A stretch of DNA of 21,611 nucleotides from positions 1 to 21,611 of the forward strand of contig CABRGB010000027.1 in NCBI GenBank assembly GCA_902470345.1, in the 5' to 3' direction. A model generated the notes under the pieces. The model made no database searches and was not told the DNA's origin. It saw nothing but the letters and a program-made list of their open reading frames with translations. Below, one piece after another: positions 6,129 through 14,202 of this stretch. The stretch is from an uncultured Collinsella sp. GTDB lineage: Bacteria; Actinomycetota; Coriobacteriia; Coriobacteriales; Coriobacteriaceae. The position numbers were made by a program, and so were the translations under genes. How positions within the stretch are numbered: position 1 is the stretch's first letter; each line of letters opens with the position of its first letter.

Positions 6129-9029
6129 CTACGACAGTTTGACGATCGGAGCAAAGCCCTTCATAAGCTTTTTGGTCTGGCCGGTCTTTTCGAATTGAAC
6201 CTCGATCATGTCTCCAGCGACCGAGAGCACGGTACCCGTGCCAAAGGTCTTATGGCTCACGGTATCGCCCGCGGCAAAGTCCTGCGATGCGCTGGCACGA
6301 TCGACCTTGCGCTCCACCGTCGGCGACACCTTGGACGACGGCTTTTTGGCTCGCGGCGCGCCCGAGCCAAAGGTCGAGGCAACACGGCCGGCGTCGGGCG
6401 AGACTCCACGATGGCGCTCGGTACCATAAGTGCTGCCGCCAAAGAAATCATCAAAGCTCGATCCGCCGCGCGAACCGGAACCGCCGGTCGAGCGCGTATG
6501 CGAACCGAACACCTTGCCGCCATACATATCCGAGCCCATGCCCGAGCCAAAGGTGCCGTGACGGTCGCCGCGCTTCTCCCAGCCCGTGCCCTCAAAACCG
6601 GCAGAACCGATACCGCTAAACTCGATGTCCTCAAACGGAATCTCGTTGAGGAAGCGCGAGCGCGGATTGGCAGAGGTCGAGCCGTAGGTGCGACGCGTGG
6701 CCGCATAGGTCAGGAACAGGCGCTTGCGAGCACGCGTGATGGCGACGTAGGCCAAGCGACGCTCCTCCTCGAGCTTGCCCGGATCGTCACTACCGCCAAA
6801 GTCGTGCACGTGCGGGAAGATACCCTCCTCCATGCCGGCCACGAACACCGCCGGGAACTCCAGGCCCTTGGCGGAGTGGATGGTCATCATAGTGATGGCA
6901 TGCGTCTCGCCGGCCAGGGAATCCAAGTCGGAGCGCAGGGCTAGCCACTCCATGAGTGCCGGCAGCGCCTTACAGGTGAGCGGACCGTAGGTGCGCTCGA
7001 TCTCGTCGGCATGCACGGCGCCCGCCGGCAGCTCAGTCGGCGCGGCATACGCGTTGCCCGCGATGGCGGCGGCCAGGGCATCCTGCGGAGAAAGCGCCGG
7101 AGCGGCCAGGCTATCGAGCGGATTGGAACCCGCGGCATCACGCGCGCCAACGAGCGCCTCAAACGAGGATGCCGAGGCGGACGGCCCCGGTTCGGGCGCG
7201 GGCGCGCTCACCACGACGGGCTCGGGCTCGGCACCGGCAGGCACATCGGCAACACCGGCCGCGCGCAGCTCTTCCAAGCTCTCGAGCGTACCCTCGATAT
7301 CCTCGTGCGTCTCCTCGAATTCGGCGGCGACGCCCAGGAATTCCTGGATGTTCTCGGCGCGGCTCTCGGACTCCATGGTGCCCTCGGCGCGGAAAGCCTG
7401 CAGCAGGCCCGTCTTATCGACGATCATCTCGACGACGTCCTTGAGTTCGCCGTCCATGCGGCGACCCTCGCGCACCAGCGAGACAAAGCTCGACAGGCCA
7501 TTGCGTACCTTGGCGCTAAACATGCCCGTCTCGGCTGTTGCGATCTCGCAGGCCTGGAAGAACGAGCAACGGTTGTCGCGCGCCAGCTGCTCGATCTTTT
7601 GGATCGAGGTGGAGCCGATGCCGCGGCGTGGCGTGTTGATGACGCGCTTAACGCTCATCTCGTCGGCCGGGTTCACGATCATCTTGAGGTAGGCCATGAC
7701 GTCGCGGATCTCGGCACGGTCGAAGAACCGCGTGCCGCCCACAATCTTGTAGGGCACGCCCGCGCGCAGGAACATATCTTCGAGGATACGCGACTGGGCG
7801 TTGGTGCGATAGAACACAGCGATGTCGTCGTAGCTCGTGCCCTTGGAGTGCAGCTTCTCGATCTCGCCGGCAATCCAGCGGCCCTCGTCGCGCTCGTCGC
7901 TTGCCTGGAAGGCCTGGATCTTCTCGCCATCGCCCTCGGCCGTAAACAGGCGCTTGTCCTTGCGCTGCGAGTTGTGGCGCACCACGGCGTTGGCGGCGCT
8001 CAGGATATGGCCCGTGGAGCGGTAGTTCTGCTCCAGCTTAACGGTCTTGCAGTTTTTAAAGTCCTGCTCAAAGTCCAGGATGTTGGTGATGTCGGCGCCA
8101 CGCCAGCTATAAATGGACTGGTCATCGTCGCCCACGACCATGAGGTTTTGGTACTTGGCGGCCAGCAGGTTGGCGATCTCGTACTGGACGTGGTTGGTGT
8201 CCTGATACTCGTCGACGCTAATGTAGCGGAAACGCTCTTGGTACTTATCGAGCACCTCGGGGCGGGTGCGCAGCAGCTCAAGCGTGCGCACGAGCAGGTC
8301 GTCGAAGTCCATCGCGTTGGCGGCGCGCAGGCGGCGTTCCAGCTCCAGGTAGACCTGCGCGGCCTTTTTGTCGTTGGGGCTGTCGGCGGATTTGAGCATG
8401 TCCTCGGGGCCGATCATGGCGTTTTTGGCCGAACTGATCTTGCTGCGGATCATATTGATGGGGAATTGCTTTTGCTCGATACCGAGCGCCTGCATAATAT
8501 CGCGCACCATGCGCTTGGAATCGTCGTCATCGTAGATGGTGAACTGACCGGTGTAGCCCAGCAGGTCGGCGTCCTCGCGCAGCATACGCACGCACATGGC
8601 ATGGAAGGTGCACACCCACATGCCACGGGTGCCGCTGGGAATGAGCGCCGCCAGACGCTCACGCATCTCGGCCGCGGCCTTGTTGGTAAACGTGATGGCA
8701 AGGATCTGCCAGGGCTTAACGCCCAGGTCGCCGAGCATATGTGCGATGCGGAAGGTCAAGACGCGGGTCTTGCCCGAGCCGGCGCCGGCGAGCACCAGCA
8801 GCGGGCCCTCGGTGGTCAGGACCGCCTCGCGCTGAGCGGGATTAAGGCTGTCGATGTCGACGAGCGGCTTGGCGGGCTTGGGCGCCGGCGCGGGAGCGTC
8901 GTAGCTGTCGAGCGGAACGAGCTCGGGCTCCGGCGCAGCAGGGGTGGTGTATGCATCGAGCGGCACGGGTTCCGGCGCGGGCGGCACGGGTACCGCGGTG
9001 TTCTTTTCCCAGGGCAAGGGCTGGGTCAT
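6129..9029 (-). CDS. pcrA: UvrD/PcrA-type superfamily 1 DNA helicase
   Basis: ATP-dependent 3'-5' helicase for DNA repair and clearing of replication and transcription conflicts. Motifs in order: Walker A AGAGSGKT (81-88), motif II VDEYQDTN (~271-278), motif III GDDDQSIYSWRGA (~297-310), motif IV EQNYRST, motif V TIHSAKGLEFP (~712-722) and motif VI YVAITRARKR (~758-768). The last ~50 residues (FGTGTVLSVAGDMIEVQF) form the Tudor-like tail known to contact RNA polymerase in PcrA/UvrD. At 966 residues it is some 200 longer than usual. There is a Pro/Ala-rich N-terminal leader of ~60 residues with a repeated PLDxY unit, an Ala/Pro/Ser-rich insert at ~575-685, and a Gly/Ser-rich linker before the tail. 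ATG 9029 has GAGGAG 6 bases upstream; a 28-residue longer frame lacks this. Confidence 0.96.
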   Translation of the reverse strand: MTQPLPWEKNTAVPVPPAPEPVPLDAYTTPAAPEPELVPLDSYDAPAPAPKPAKPLVDIDSLNPAQREAVLTTEGPLLVLAGAGSGKTRVLTFRIAHMLGDLGVKPWQILAITFTNKAAAEMRERLAALIPSGTRGMWVCTFHAMCVRMLREDADLLGYTGQFTIYDDDDSKRMVRDIMQALGIEQKQFPINMIRSKISSAKNAMIGPEDMLKSADSPNDKKAAQVYLELERRLRAANAMDFDDLLVRTLELLRTRPEVLDKYQERFRYISVDEYQDTNHVQYEIANLLAAKYQNLMVVGDDDQSIYSWRGADITNILDFEQDFKNCKTVKLEQNYRSTGHILSAANAVVRHNSQRKDKRLFTAEGDGEKIQAFQASDERDEGRWIAGEIEKLHSKGTSYDDIAVFYRTNAQSRILEDMFLRAGVPYKIVGGTRFFDRAEIRDVMAYLKMIVNPADEMSVKRVINTPRRGIGSTSIQKIEQLARDNRCSFFQACEIATAETGMFSAKVRNGLSSFVSLVREGRRMDGELKDVVEMIVDKTGLLQAFRAEGTMESESRAENIQEFLGVAAEFEETHEDIEGTLESLEELRAAGVADVPAGAEPEPVVVSAPAPEPGPSASASSFEALVGARDAAGSNPLDSLAAPALSPQDALAAAIAGNAYAAPTELPAGAVHADEIERTYGPLTCKALPALMEWLALRSDLDSLAGETHAITMMTIHSAKGLEFPAVFVAGMEEGIFPHVHDFGGSDDPGKLEEERRLAYVAITRARKRLFLTYAATRRTYGSTSANPRSRFLNEIPFEDIEFSGIGSAGFEGTGWEKRGDRHGTFGSGMGSDMYGGKVFGSHTRSTGGSGSRGGSSFDDFFGGSTYGTERHRGVSPDAGRVASTFGSGAPRAKKPSSKVSPTVERKVDRASASQDFAAGDTVSHKTFGTGTVLSVAGDMIEVQFEKTGQTKKLMKGFAPIVKLS

Positions 9030-9090
9030 GGGCGACTCCTCATCTGACGGACGGCGCGCCTGCGGGCGGCGCCATAGTTTGAGCCGTACC

Positions 9091-9121
9091 AGTATACCGA
9101 GCCGCGCGGACACCGACGCAA
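9091..9121 (-). promoter_or_regulatory. Candidate pcrA promoter
   Basis: On the minus strand a good -10 (TATACT, 9091-9096) lies about 60 bases before the pcrA start, with TTGCGT (9116-9121) 19 bases upstream of it. The spacer is longer than the ideal 17, so the -35 assignment is uncertain. Confidence 0.4.
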
Positions 9122-9168
9122 ATCACACCACGACTCCGTCCGCCACAATCGGGCCCGCCCCAGCGGAT

Positions 9169-9235
9169 TTGGAGCAATGGAGTCAGGTTGGTCTGCACCA
9201 TGTTGTCGCAAAGTAACCTGACCCCAATGCACCAA
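9169..9235. repeat. 67-bp palindrome (element B) between uppP and pcrA
   Basis: Arms of 21 bases (9169-9189 and 9215-9235) match in inverted orientation at 18 of 21 positions, with a 25-base loop. The inner edge of the right arm reads TAACCTGACC, matching the TAACCTGCC edge of element A at 3914-3922. No gene or terminator tract explains it. It lies upstream of pcrA and downstream of the uppP region on the plus-strand map. A REP-like repeated extragenic palindrome is the best guess. Confidence 0.7.
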
Positions 9236-9282
9236 CCAGGGAGCCACCGATGTCATGGCAACGGTAGCGAGCGGCGGCCAAG

Positions 9283-10263
9283 TTACAGGCCGAGCATCGG
9301 CTCCAGAACGAAGAAGTATGCGAGCACTACGATGCCCAAGATGATGCGGTAAACACCGAAGCACTTGAAGTCGTGACGGCGGACGAAGCCCATGAGCCAC
9401 TTGATGGCGATAAGCGAAACCACAAAGGCCACAACGCAGCCCACGCCCAGGATGGCGACCTCGTTGGCGCCGAACGTGCCACCCTTGATGAAGTACTTGA
9501 CCAGCTTGAGCGCACTCGCGCCAAACATGACAGGGATAGCCAAGAAGAACGTAAACTTGGACGCCACCGAACGCGTGCAGCCCAAAAGCAGGCCGCCGAT
9601 GATGGTGGAACCGGAGCGCGACGTGCCCGGAATCAGCGAGAGCACCTGGAAGCATCCGATGCCCAGCGCAGTCTTCCAGCTCAGGTCCTCGAGCGTGGTG
9701 ATGGAACCGAAGTCCAGATCCTCGTCATCGTCCTCGTCCTCGGCAACATCTGCCGCGGGCGCCGCAAAGTGTGCACCGGCGGGACGTCCACCCGACACCA
9801 CAGCACGCGAACCAAACGAACCGGCAACGGCCATTTCCTCGCGCTTGCTCGCGCGCCAGTTCTCGATCACGATAAACAGCACGCCGTACACAATGAGCGC
9901 CAGCGCCACGACGGGAGCATTGTAGAAATGCTCCTCCATCCAGTCGTTGAGCGGCAGACCGATCGCCGCCGCAGGAATGCAACCGAGCACAATCTTGCCC
10001 CACTGCACCCAGGTGTCGCGACGGCCCTCCTTGCCCTTGCTGGGCGAAAACGGATTGAGCTCATGGAAGAACAGCACACAGACGGCCAGAATGGCGCCGA
10101 GCTGAATCACGACCAGGAACATATTCCAGAACGTCTCGCTCACGTTCATCTTGACGAACTCGTCCACCAAGATCATGTGACCGGTCGACGAAACAGGCAG
10201 CCATTCGGTGATGCCCTCGACCAGGCCCATGAAGGCAGATTTTAGAAGCTCGATAATATCCAA
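9283..10263 (-). CDS. uppP: Undecaprenyl-diphosphatase (UppP/BacA)
   Basis: Integral membrane phosphatase that dephosphorylates undecaprenyl diphosphate so the lipid carrier can be reused for peptidoglycan and other wall polymers; it also gives low-level bacitracin resistance. Family motifs are EGITEWLPVSSTGH (16-29) and PGTSRSGST (212-220), with E16, E20, H29 and the arginine in TSRSG as the catalytic set. At 326 residues it is about 50 longer than usual. The excess is one hydrophilic insert at ~138-190, rich in Ala then acidic (EDEDDDEDLDF at 175-185), placed between membrane segments. The start is TTG at 10263 with GAGGGGG 5 bases upstream; no ATG or GTG fits the conserved N-terminus. The N-terminally longer open frame is noncoding upstream DNA. 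Confidence 0.94.
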   Translation of the reverse strand: MDIIELLKSAFMGLVEGITEWLPVSSTGHMILVDEFVKMNVSETFWNMFLVVIQLGAILAVCVLFFHELNPFSPSKGKEGRRDTWVQWGKIVLGCIPAAAIGLPLNDWMEEHFYNAPVVALALIVYGVLFIVIENWRASKREEMAVAGSFGSRAVVSGGRPAGAHFAAPAADVAEDEDDDEDLDFGSITTLEDLSWKTALGIGCFQVLSLIPGTSRSGSTIIGGLLLGCTRSVASKFTFFLAIPVMFGASALKLVKYFIKGGTFGANEVAILGVGCVVAFVVSLIAIKWLMGFVRRHDFKCFGVYRIILGIVVLAYFFVLEPMLGL

Positions 10264-10400
10264 AGGGACCCCCTCGTTAGACACCCGCCGATATTGTTCT
10301 GCGGACGGTGCGGGCGATGTCCCATTATCAACCGTTGGCGGCGCGCCTGCGCCTACCCTTACCAAAAAACTCGCCCGTTCACAGAATTGCGAGCGGTCAA

Positions 10401-10416
10401 ACCCAAATCCTTGGGT
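10401..10416. other. Small inverted repeat in uppP-usp divergent gap
   Basis: ACCCAA and TTGGGT form a perfect 6-bp inverted repeat around ATCC, about 95 bases before the usp start and 138 before uppP. It is followed by an AT-rich patch with ATAAC and GATAAAG. It could be an operator or promoter element for either divergent gene; nothing else in the 248-base gap stands out. Confidence 0.25.
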
Positions 10417-10511
10417 ATAACTGCAACAAGATAAAGTGTCCGGCGGCCAACGCGCCCGCGCCCGCCCGATGCACGAGCCCCGCGCCCGTGCGATAGACCA
10501 AGGAGGAAACC

Positions 10512-10949
10512 ATGAACGAGGGCTACACCAAGGTATTTGTTTCACTCGACGGTACTGAGCAGCAGGATTTTGTGCTCGCACGCGCCATCAAGGTCGCCGC
10601 GAACAACGGCGCCAAGCTAATCATCGGCCACGTTATCGATTCCACGGCACTCGAGAGCGCCGGCTCCTATCCGGTCGACCTGGTCAACGGCTTGGAGGAA
10701 GCATTTAAGAACTCCATCGCCAAGCAGCTCGAAGAGGCCAAGGCCAATCCCGACATTCCCGAGGTCGAGGTCATGATTCGCGCCGGCCGCATTCGCGAGA
10801 CGCTCAAGGACGAGATGCTCGACGTGGTCAAGCCCGACCTGGTGCTCTGCGGCGCCCGCGGCCTGTCCTCGATCAAGTATGCGCTGCTGGGTTCGATTTC
10901 GACGTTCCTGCTGCGCAATACGGACTGCGACATTTTGGTCGTGAAGTAG
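10512..10949 (+). CDS. Universal stress protein, UspA family
   Basis: Small cytoplasmic nucleotide-binding protein of the Usp fold; such proteins accumulate in stress or starvation, but their exact targets are usually unknown. The single 145-residue domain has the normal length. The C-terminal ATP-binding signature G-x2-G-x9-G-S is intact as GARGLSSIKYALLGS (residues ~114-128), so this is likely an ATP-binding rather than UspA-like non-binding member. The N-terminus (KVFVSLDGTEQQDFVLARA) carries the first strand and the conserved aspartate. ATG 10512 follows AAGGAGG closely. It is monocistronic, divergent from uppP and convergent with the histidine kinase, with a long hairpin and a clear terminator behind it. 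Confidence 0.93.
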   Translation: MNEGYTKVFVSLDGTEQQDFVLARAIKVAANNGAKLIIGHVIDSTALESAGSYPVDLVNGLEEAFKNSIAKQLEEAKANPDIPEVEVMIRAGRIRETLKDEMLDVVKPDLVLCGARGLSSIKYALLGSISTFLLRNTDCDILVVK

Positions 10950-10962
10950 CGTTGCTCCCACC

Positions 10963-11055
10963 GGCCGCGGGGCCTGCGGGGTTTCCACGGGCACGTCCTC
11001 GCCGCGTTGCGGCTGCGGGATGTGCCCTTAGGAAACCCCTCCCGGCCCCGCGGCC
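10963..11055. repeat. 93-bp long imperfect palindrome after usp (element D)
   Basis: Four paired blocks nest in order: GGCCGCGGGGCC (10963-10974) with 11044-11055, GGGGTTTCC with GGAAACCCC, GGGCAC with GTGCCC, and GCCGC with GCGGC at the tip. Small internal loops separate them. The structure starts 13 bases after the usp stop, has no U-run, and is followed 42 bases later by a classical terminator. It resembles the 5992-6121 element in position and design, although the sequences differ. Confidence 0.75.
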
Positions 11056-11096
11056 TTCGCAGCCTTACTTCAACGAGTTGTCTGATGGAAAAATGG

Positions 11097-11130
11097 CGTG
11101 CCGCCCCGTTTGGGGCGGCACGTTTTGTTT
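11097..11130. terminator. Bidirectional terminator between usp and histidine kinase
   Basis: A perfect 11-bp stem (11097-11107 with 11112-11122, arm CGTGCCGCCCC) has a GTTT loop. On the plus strand TTTTGTTT follows; on the minus strand CCATTTTTCC follows. It therefore serves both usp and the convergent kinase gene. Confidence 0.88.
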
Positions 11131-11152
11131 GGACGGGCGTTTGCCGTGTGCG

Positions 11153-12196
11153 TTACTCAAAGTATTGGAACTTGTTCGTCGAGAAGGCGAACGTGACGAC
11201 GAAGCCTTCGCCGGGCTCGGATGCCGCGGTGACGTCGATGCCCATCTTGGAGCACAGGCGCGCCACAAGGTAGAGGCCGATGCCCGTTGCGCGCTTGGTG
11301 GTGCGGCCGTTGTCGCCGGTAAAGCCCTTCTCGAACACGCGCGGCAGGTCGGCCGCGCTCACGCCGCAGCCGTTATCCGCGACGGCAAGCTCGATGCGCT
11401 CGCTTGCCAGGCCCTCGTCCAACAGCGCACCCGAAAACACGATCTTCGCGCCATCCTCACGCGCATATTTAATGCTGTTCTGAATGAGCTGGCCCAGAAT
11501 AAACTCGAGCCACTTCTCGTCGGTAAAGACCTCAAAGTCGAGGTTCTCGCACACCGGCGCCACGTGTGCCGCGATGAGCTCACGCGCATTGGCCTTGATT
11601 GCGCCCGTCACCAGAGCCTTGAGGTTCCAACGTCGAATCAGGTAATCGCGCTCCACAACCTCCGAGCGCGCGTAGTACAGAGCCTGGTCGATATAGCGCT
11701 CCACGCGAGCCAGCTCGCGACCGAGGTCATCTACGCGCGACAGGTCATCTTCGCTGCCGTCCAGGTTTTCCAAAATCAGATGGGCTGCCGCCAGAGGCAG
11801 CTTGGCCTCGTGGACCCAGCTCTCAATATAGTCGCGATAGTCATCGGTCTGGCGCCTGCCTTCGGCAACCTCGTCACAAGCGGCTTTGCCCACCCGGCGC
11901 AAGACCTCGTATTCGAGCTCGCCCTCGGCATAGGTCGGACATTGCACCATCTCCTGCACCCATGCGGGACTCTCGAGCTCCTCTGCCGCACGCTCCAGCT
12001 GGCGCAGAAAACGGCGACGGCGCGCATACTCGATCACGATGCCGAGCATACCAAAGATATAGGACACGCCGGCCGCCACGACCACGATAGATGTCGAAGC
12101 ACCGGCGACCGTCAGCACAAAGCAGCTCAGCAGCACGCCGCACGTCCACACGGCGACGGGAAGCAGCGCGTCTTTAAAGAACTTGGCAAACGACAT
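11153..12196 (-). CDS. Sensor histidine kinase, short two-TM type
   Basis: Membrane kinase that phosphorylates the response regulator encoded just upstream. The 347-residue protein begins with two membrane segments (~10-31 and ~35-57) joined by a very short external loop, so there is no extracytoplasmic sensing domain. The phosphorylated histidine is H129 in ESWVHEAKLPL; the N box is QNSIKYAR, followed by G1 ADNGCGVS and G2 GIGLYLV. This architecture and the HE(A/I)K(L/T)P H-box recall BceS-like intramembrane-sensing kinases, which usually detect cell-envelope attack through a partner ABC transporter. No such transporter is in the window. The gene starts 9 bases after the regulator stop, with a weak GGGG ribosome site, so translation is probably coupled. 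A terminator lies beyond its stop. Confidence 0.92.
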   Translation of the reverse strand: MSFAKFFKDALLPVAVWTCGVLLSCFVLTVAGASTSIVVVAAGVSYIFGMLGIVIEYARRRRFLRQLERAAEELESPAWVQEMVQCPTYAEGELEYEVLRRVGKAACDEVAEGRRQTDDYRDYIESWVHEAKLPLAAAHLILENLDGSEDDLSRVDDLGRELARVERYIDQALYYARSEVVERDYLIRRWNLKALVTGAIKANARELIAAHVAPVCENLDFEVFTDEKWLEFILGQLIQNSIKYAREDGAKIVFSGALLDEGLASERIELAVADNGCGVSAADLPRVFEKGFTGDNGRTTKRATGIGLYLVARLCSKMGIDVTAASEPGEGFVVTFAFSTNKFQYFE

Positions 12197-12205
12197 AGCC
12201 GGCCC

Positions 12206-12877
12206 CTAGACCGAATAGCCCTGGCCGCGGTGCGTCGTCAAATACCCCTTGATGCCGATTTTTTCGAGCGTGGTGCGCAGGCGGTTGATGTTGACGGTGA
12301 GCGTATTGTCGTCCACAAAGGCGTCGGAGTCCCACAGGTCCTGCATGATGGCCGAGCGCGAGACGATCTTGCCCGCACGGCTCAGAAGCAGCGAGAGGAT
12401 ACGCAGCTCGTTTTTGGTGAGCTCGGTACTGGTGCCGGTTTGCATGTTGGTGACCATGGAGCGAGCGAGATCGAGCTCCAGGCCCTTGTGGACAAGCGTG
12501 CTACGCTCGCCCGCCGCCGCGGTACGACGCAGCAGTGCGTTGATGCGGGCTACGAGCACGCGCGCGCTGTAGGGCTTGGGAACAAAGTCGTCCGCGCCGA
12601 GCGTCATGGCCATGACCTCGTCAATCTCGGTCGTGCGCGAGGTGAGGACGATGATGGGGACCTCGGATTCGCGACGGACTTCGTGGCAGATGTGCTGGCC
12701 GTCTTTGACAGGAAGCGTCAGGTCGAGCAGCACCAGGTCGGGCGCGGCCGCAAGAATATCGCGCGAGACATGCTCGAACGATTCGCAGACCTCGACCTCA
12801 AAACCGGCGCGGGCAAGGATGTCAATAAGCTCACGACGAATGGGCTCGTCGTCCTCAACGACATAGATCAGCGCCAT
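12206..12877 (-). CDS. OmpR/PhoB-family response regulator
   Basis: DNA-binding partner of the kinase that follows. The 223-residue protein has an N-terminal receiver domain with acidic pocket E8-D9-D10, phospho-acceptor D52 in LLDLTLP, switch T79 and K101 in FVPKPY, and a C-terminal winged helix (~125-220) ending in GYLTTHRGQGYSV, close to the RGxGY hallmark. The wing and recognition helix DNTLTVNINRLRTTLEKIG look intact. ATG 12877 is preferred because GGGAGG lies 4 bases upstream; the frame has another ATG at 12889 without a ribosome site. The regulator-first order is typical. Targets cannot be predicted; the kinase type suggests cell-envelope stress. Confidence 0.94.
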   Translation of the reverse strand: MALIYVVEDDEPIRRELIDILARAGFEVEVCESFEHVSRDILAAAPDLVLLDLTLPVKDGQHICHEVRRESEVPIIVLTSRTTEIDEVMAMTLGADDFVPKPYSARVLVARINALLRRTAAAGERSTLVHKGLELDLARSMVTNMQTGTSTELTKNELRILSLLLSRAGKIVSRSAIMQDLWDSDAFVDDNTLTVNINRLRTTLEKIGIKGYLTTHRGQGYSV

Positions 12878-12990
12878 GTGTCCTCCCATTTCGCGTAACT
12901 TGCACCTTTCACACCATTATGCCCACAGCGTCGCAGCGATACGACCCCGTGGGCACCTAATGTGACAAAAGCGTTCGGTAGTCTTGAGAG

Positions 12991-13027
12991 AAAATAGGGG
13001 CCGACCGGTCCGAAACCGATCGGCCCC
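12991..13027 (-). terminator. Terminator after the aminotransferase
   Basis: A 13-bp stem with one mismatch (12997-13009 with 13015-13027, arm starting GGGGCCGA) and a 5-base loop is followed on the minus strand by TATTTTCT. It lies 20 bases past the aminotransferase stop and isolates that operon from the two-component genes. The remaining DNA to 12878 should carry the response regulator promoter, but I see no convincing -35/-10 pair. Confidence 0.82.
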
Positions 13028-13047
13028 ATCACTTCGACCTCGAGTCT

Positions 13048-14178
13048 CTACTCGAGCGTACGCATGTACGCGGAGATAGCATCCAGGCCCTTCTGCAGGT
13101 CGTCGGTGTTATCGGAGTATGCATAGCCGATGCGCATGCTCTTGGGCTCCTCGAAGCAATCGCCCGGGGTGACGAGCGCGCCGGACTTCTTAATCATGTC
13201 GATGCAGAACGTCCTGGAGTCGATGTCGTAGTCGTAATACACGAGCGCGGTGGTACCCGCCTCGGGCTTGACGAACGACAGGTGCGGCTCGCTCTCGACC
13301 CACTTCTCCAGAACAGCAAGGTTCTGACGGACGATGCGACGGCTGCGCTCAAGGATCACGGAAGCGTTGCCCAGAATCAGCTCCGCCACCGACTCGCTGA
13401 ATATGCCGGCGGAAATCAGGTTGTAGTCGCGATGCGAGAGCAGCGCGCGACGGAGCTCCGGGCTCTTGGTGACCGCCCAGCCCAGACGCAGGCCGGCGAA
13501 CGACCAGACCTTGGACATGGATGCGGTGACGATGGCCTTGTCGTACAGGTCGATCACGGACTCGGAGTACTCATCCGTTTGAGTAAGCAGACGGTAGACC
13601 TCGTCGCAGAGCACCCACGCGTCGTGTTTGCGTGCGACCTCAACAATCGCCTTGAGCGTTTCGGTGTCGAGCAGGGCGCCCGTGGGGTTGTCCGGATTAT
13701 TGATGCAGATGAGCTTGGTATCGTCGGTCACCAGGGCATCGAGCGCGTCGACGTCGACGTGGTAGCCGTTTTTGCGGTCGAGCTGAAGGATATCGACCTT
13801 CGCGCCGCACATCTCGGGAATCGAGTAAAGCTGCTGGTAGGTGGGCTTGACGGAGACTACGTGATCGCCCGGTTCGACGAGCGTGGAAATAACCAGGGAG
13901 TTGGCACCGGTCGCGCCGTGCGTGGGCACGATATGCCCGGGCTCGACCGTCTTATAGAGACGCGCGACCCCCTCGAGGAAGCCGGGCTGCCCCTCGATGT
14001 CTCCGTAGGTGAATCGGCGCGAGCACAGGCTATCGAGCCACGCCTTCTTGTCGGTGTTCGTAAGCTCGAACAGCTGGTCGAGCGTGAGGGAGTAGACGCA
14101 CGTCTCCGCAACGTTGTGGGTGCACTTGGTCTCCCACTCGTTCATCCACTGCTCGACGGCGAAATCCTTGATCTGCAT
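13048..14178 (-). CDS. PLP-dependent aminotransferase, class I/II
   Basis: Fold-type I PLP enzyme that should transfer an amino group between an amino acid and a 2-oxo acid. The 376-residue length is normal. The PLP lysine is K223 in SMSKVWSFAGLRLGW; the cofactor-binding asparagine is in INNPDNPTG (160-168) and the D-x-x-Y pair in CDEVYRL (191-197). The carboxylate-binding arginine is in MRIGYAY near the C-terminus. The N-terminus with its AETCVYSLTLDQL stretch is distinctive and not that of AspC or HisC, so substrate is unknown. It is the second gene of an operon, 24 bases behind an ornithine cyclodeaminase-like gene, with AGGAAA upstream of the ATG. A joint pathway with that enzyme is likely. 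A beta-lyase activity cannot be excluded. Confidence 0.9.
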   Translation of the reverse strand: MQIKDFAVEQWMNEWETKCTHNVAETCVYSLTLDQLFELTNTDKKAWLDSLCSRRFTYGDIEGQPGFLEGVARLYKTVEPGHIVPTHGATGANSLVISTLVEPGDHVVSVKPTYQQLYSIPEMCGAKVDILQLDRKNGYHVDVDALDALVTDDTKLICINNPDNPTGALLDTETLKAIVEVARKHDAWVLCDEVYRLLTQTDEYSESVIDLYDKAIVTASMSKVWSFAGLRLGWAVTKSPELRRALLSHRDYNLISAGIFSESVAELILGNASVILERSRRIVRQNLAVLEKWVESEPHLSFVKPEAGTTALVYYDYDIDSRTFCIDMIKKSGALVTPGDCFEEPKSMRIGYAYSDNTDDLQKGLDAISAYMRTLE

Positions 14179-14202
14179 TGTCGTTTCCTTTCCTTGACTG
14201 TC

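Noticed and set aside
7011..9047. 678-codon open frame on the plus strand opposite pcrA
   Set aside because: It is antisense to a helicase with all motifs intact. Long antisense frames are expected in GC-rich genes with strong third-position bias. The translation resembles no family and its start lies inside pcrA.
10264..10581. Long N-terminal extension of the UppP frame
   Set aside because: It overlaps the divergent usp start and promoter region, lacks membrane character, and the conserved UppP N-terminus starts at TTG 10263 with a ribosome site.
10952..12898. 648-codon plus-strand frame over the two-component genes
   Set aside because: It runs through the usp hairpin and terminator and is antisense to two clear genes. 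No ribosome site or family resemblance.
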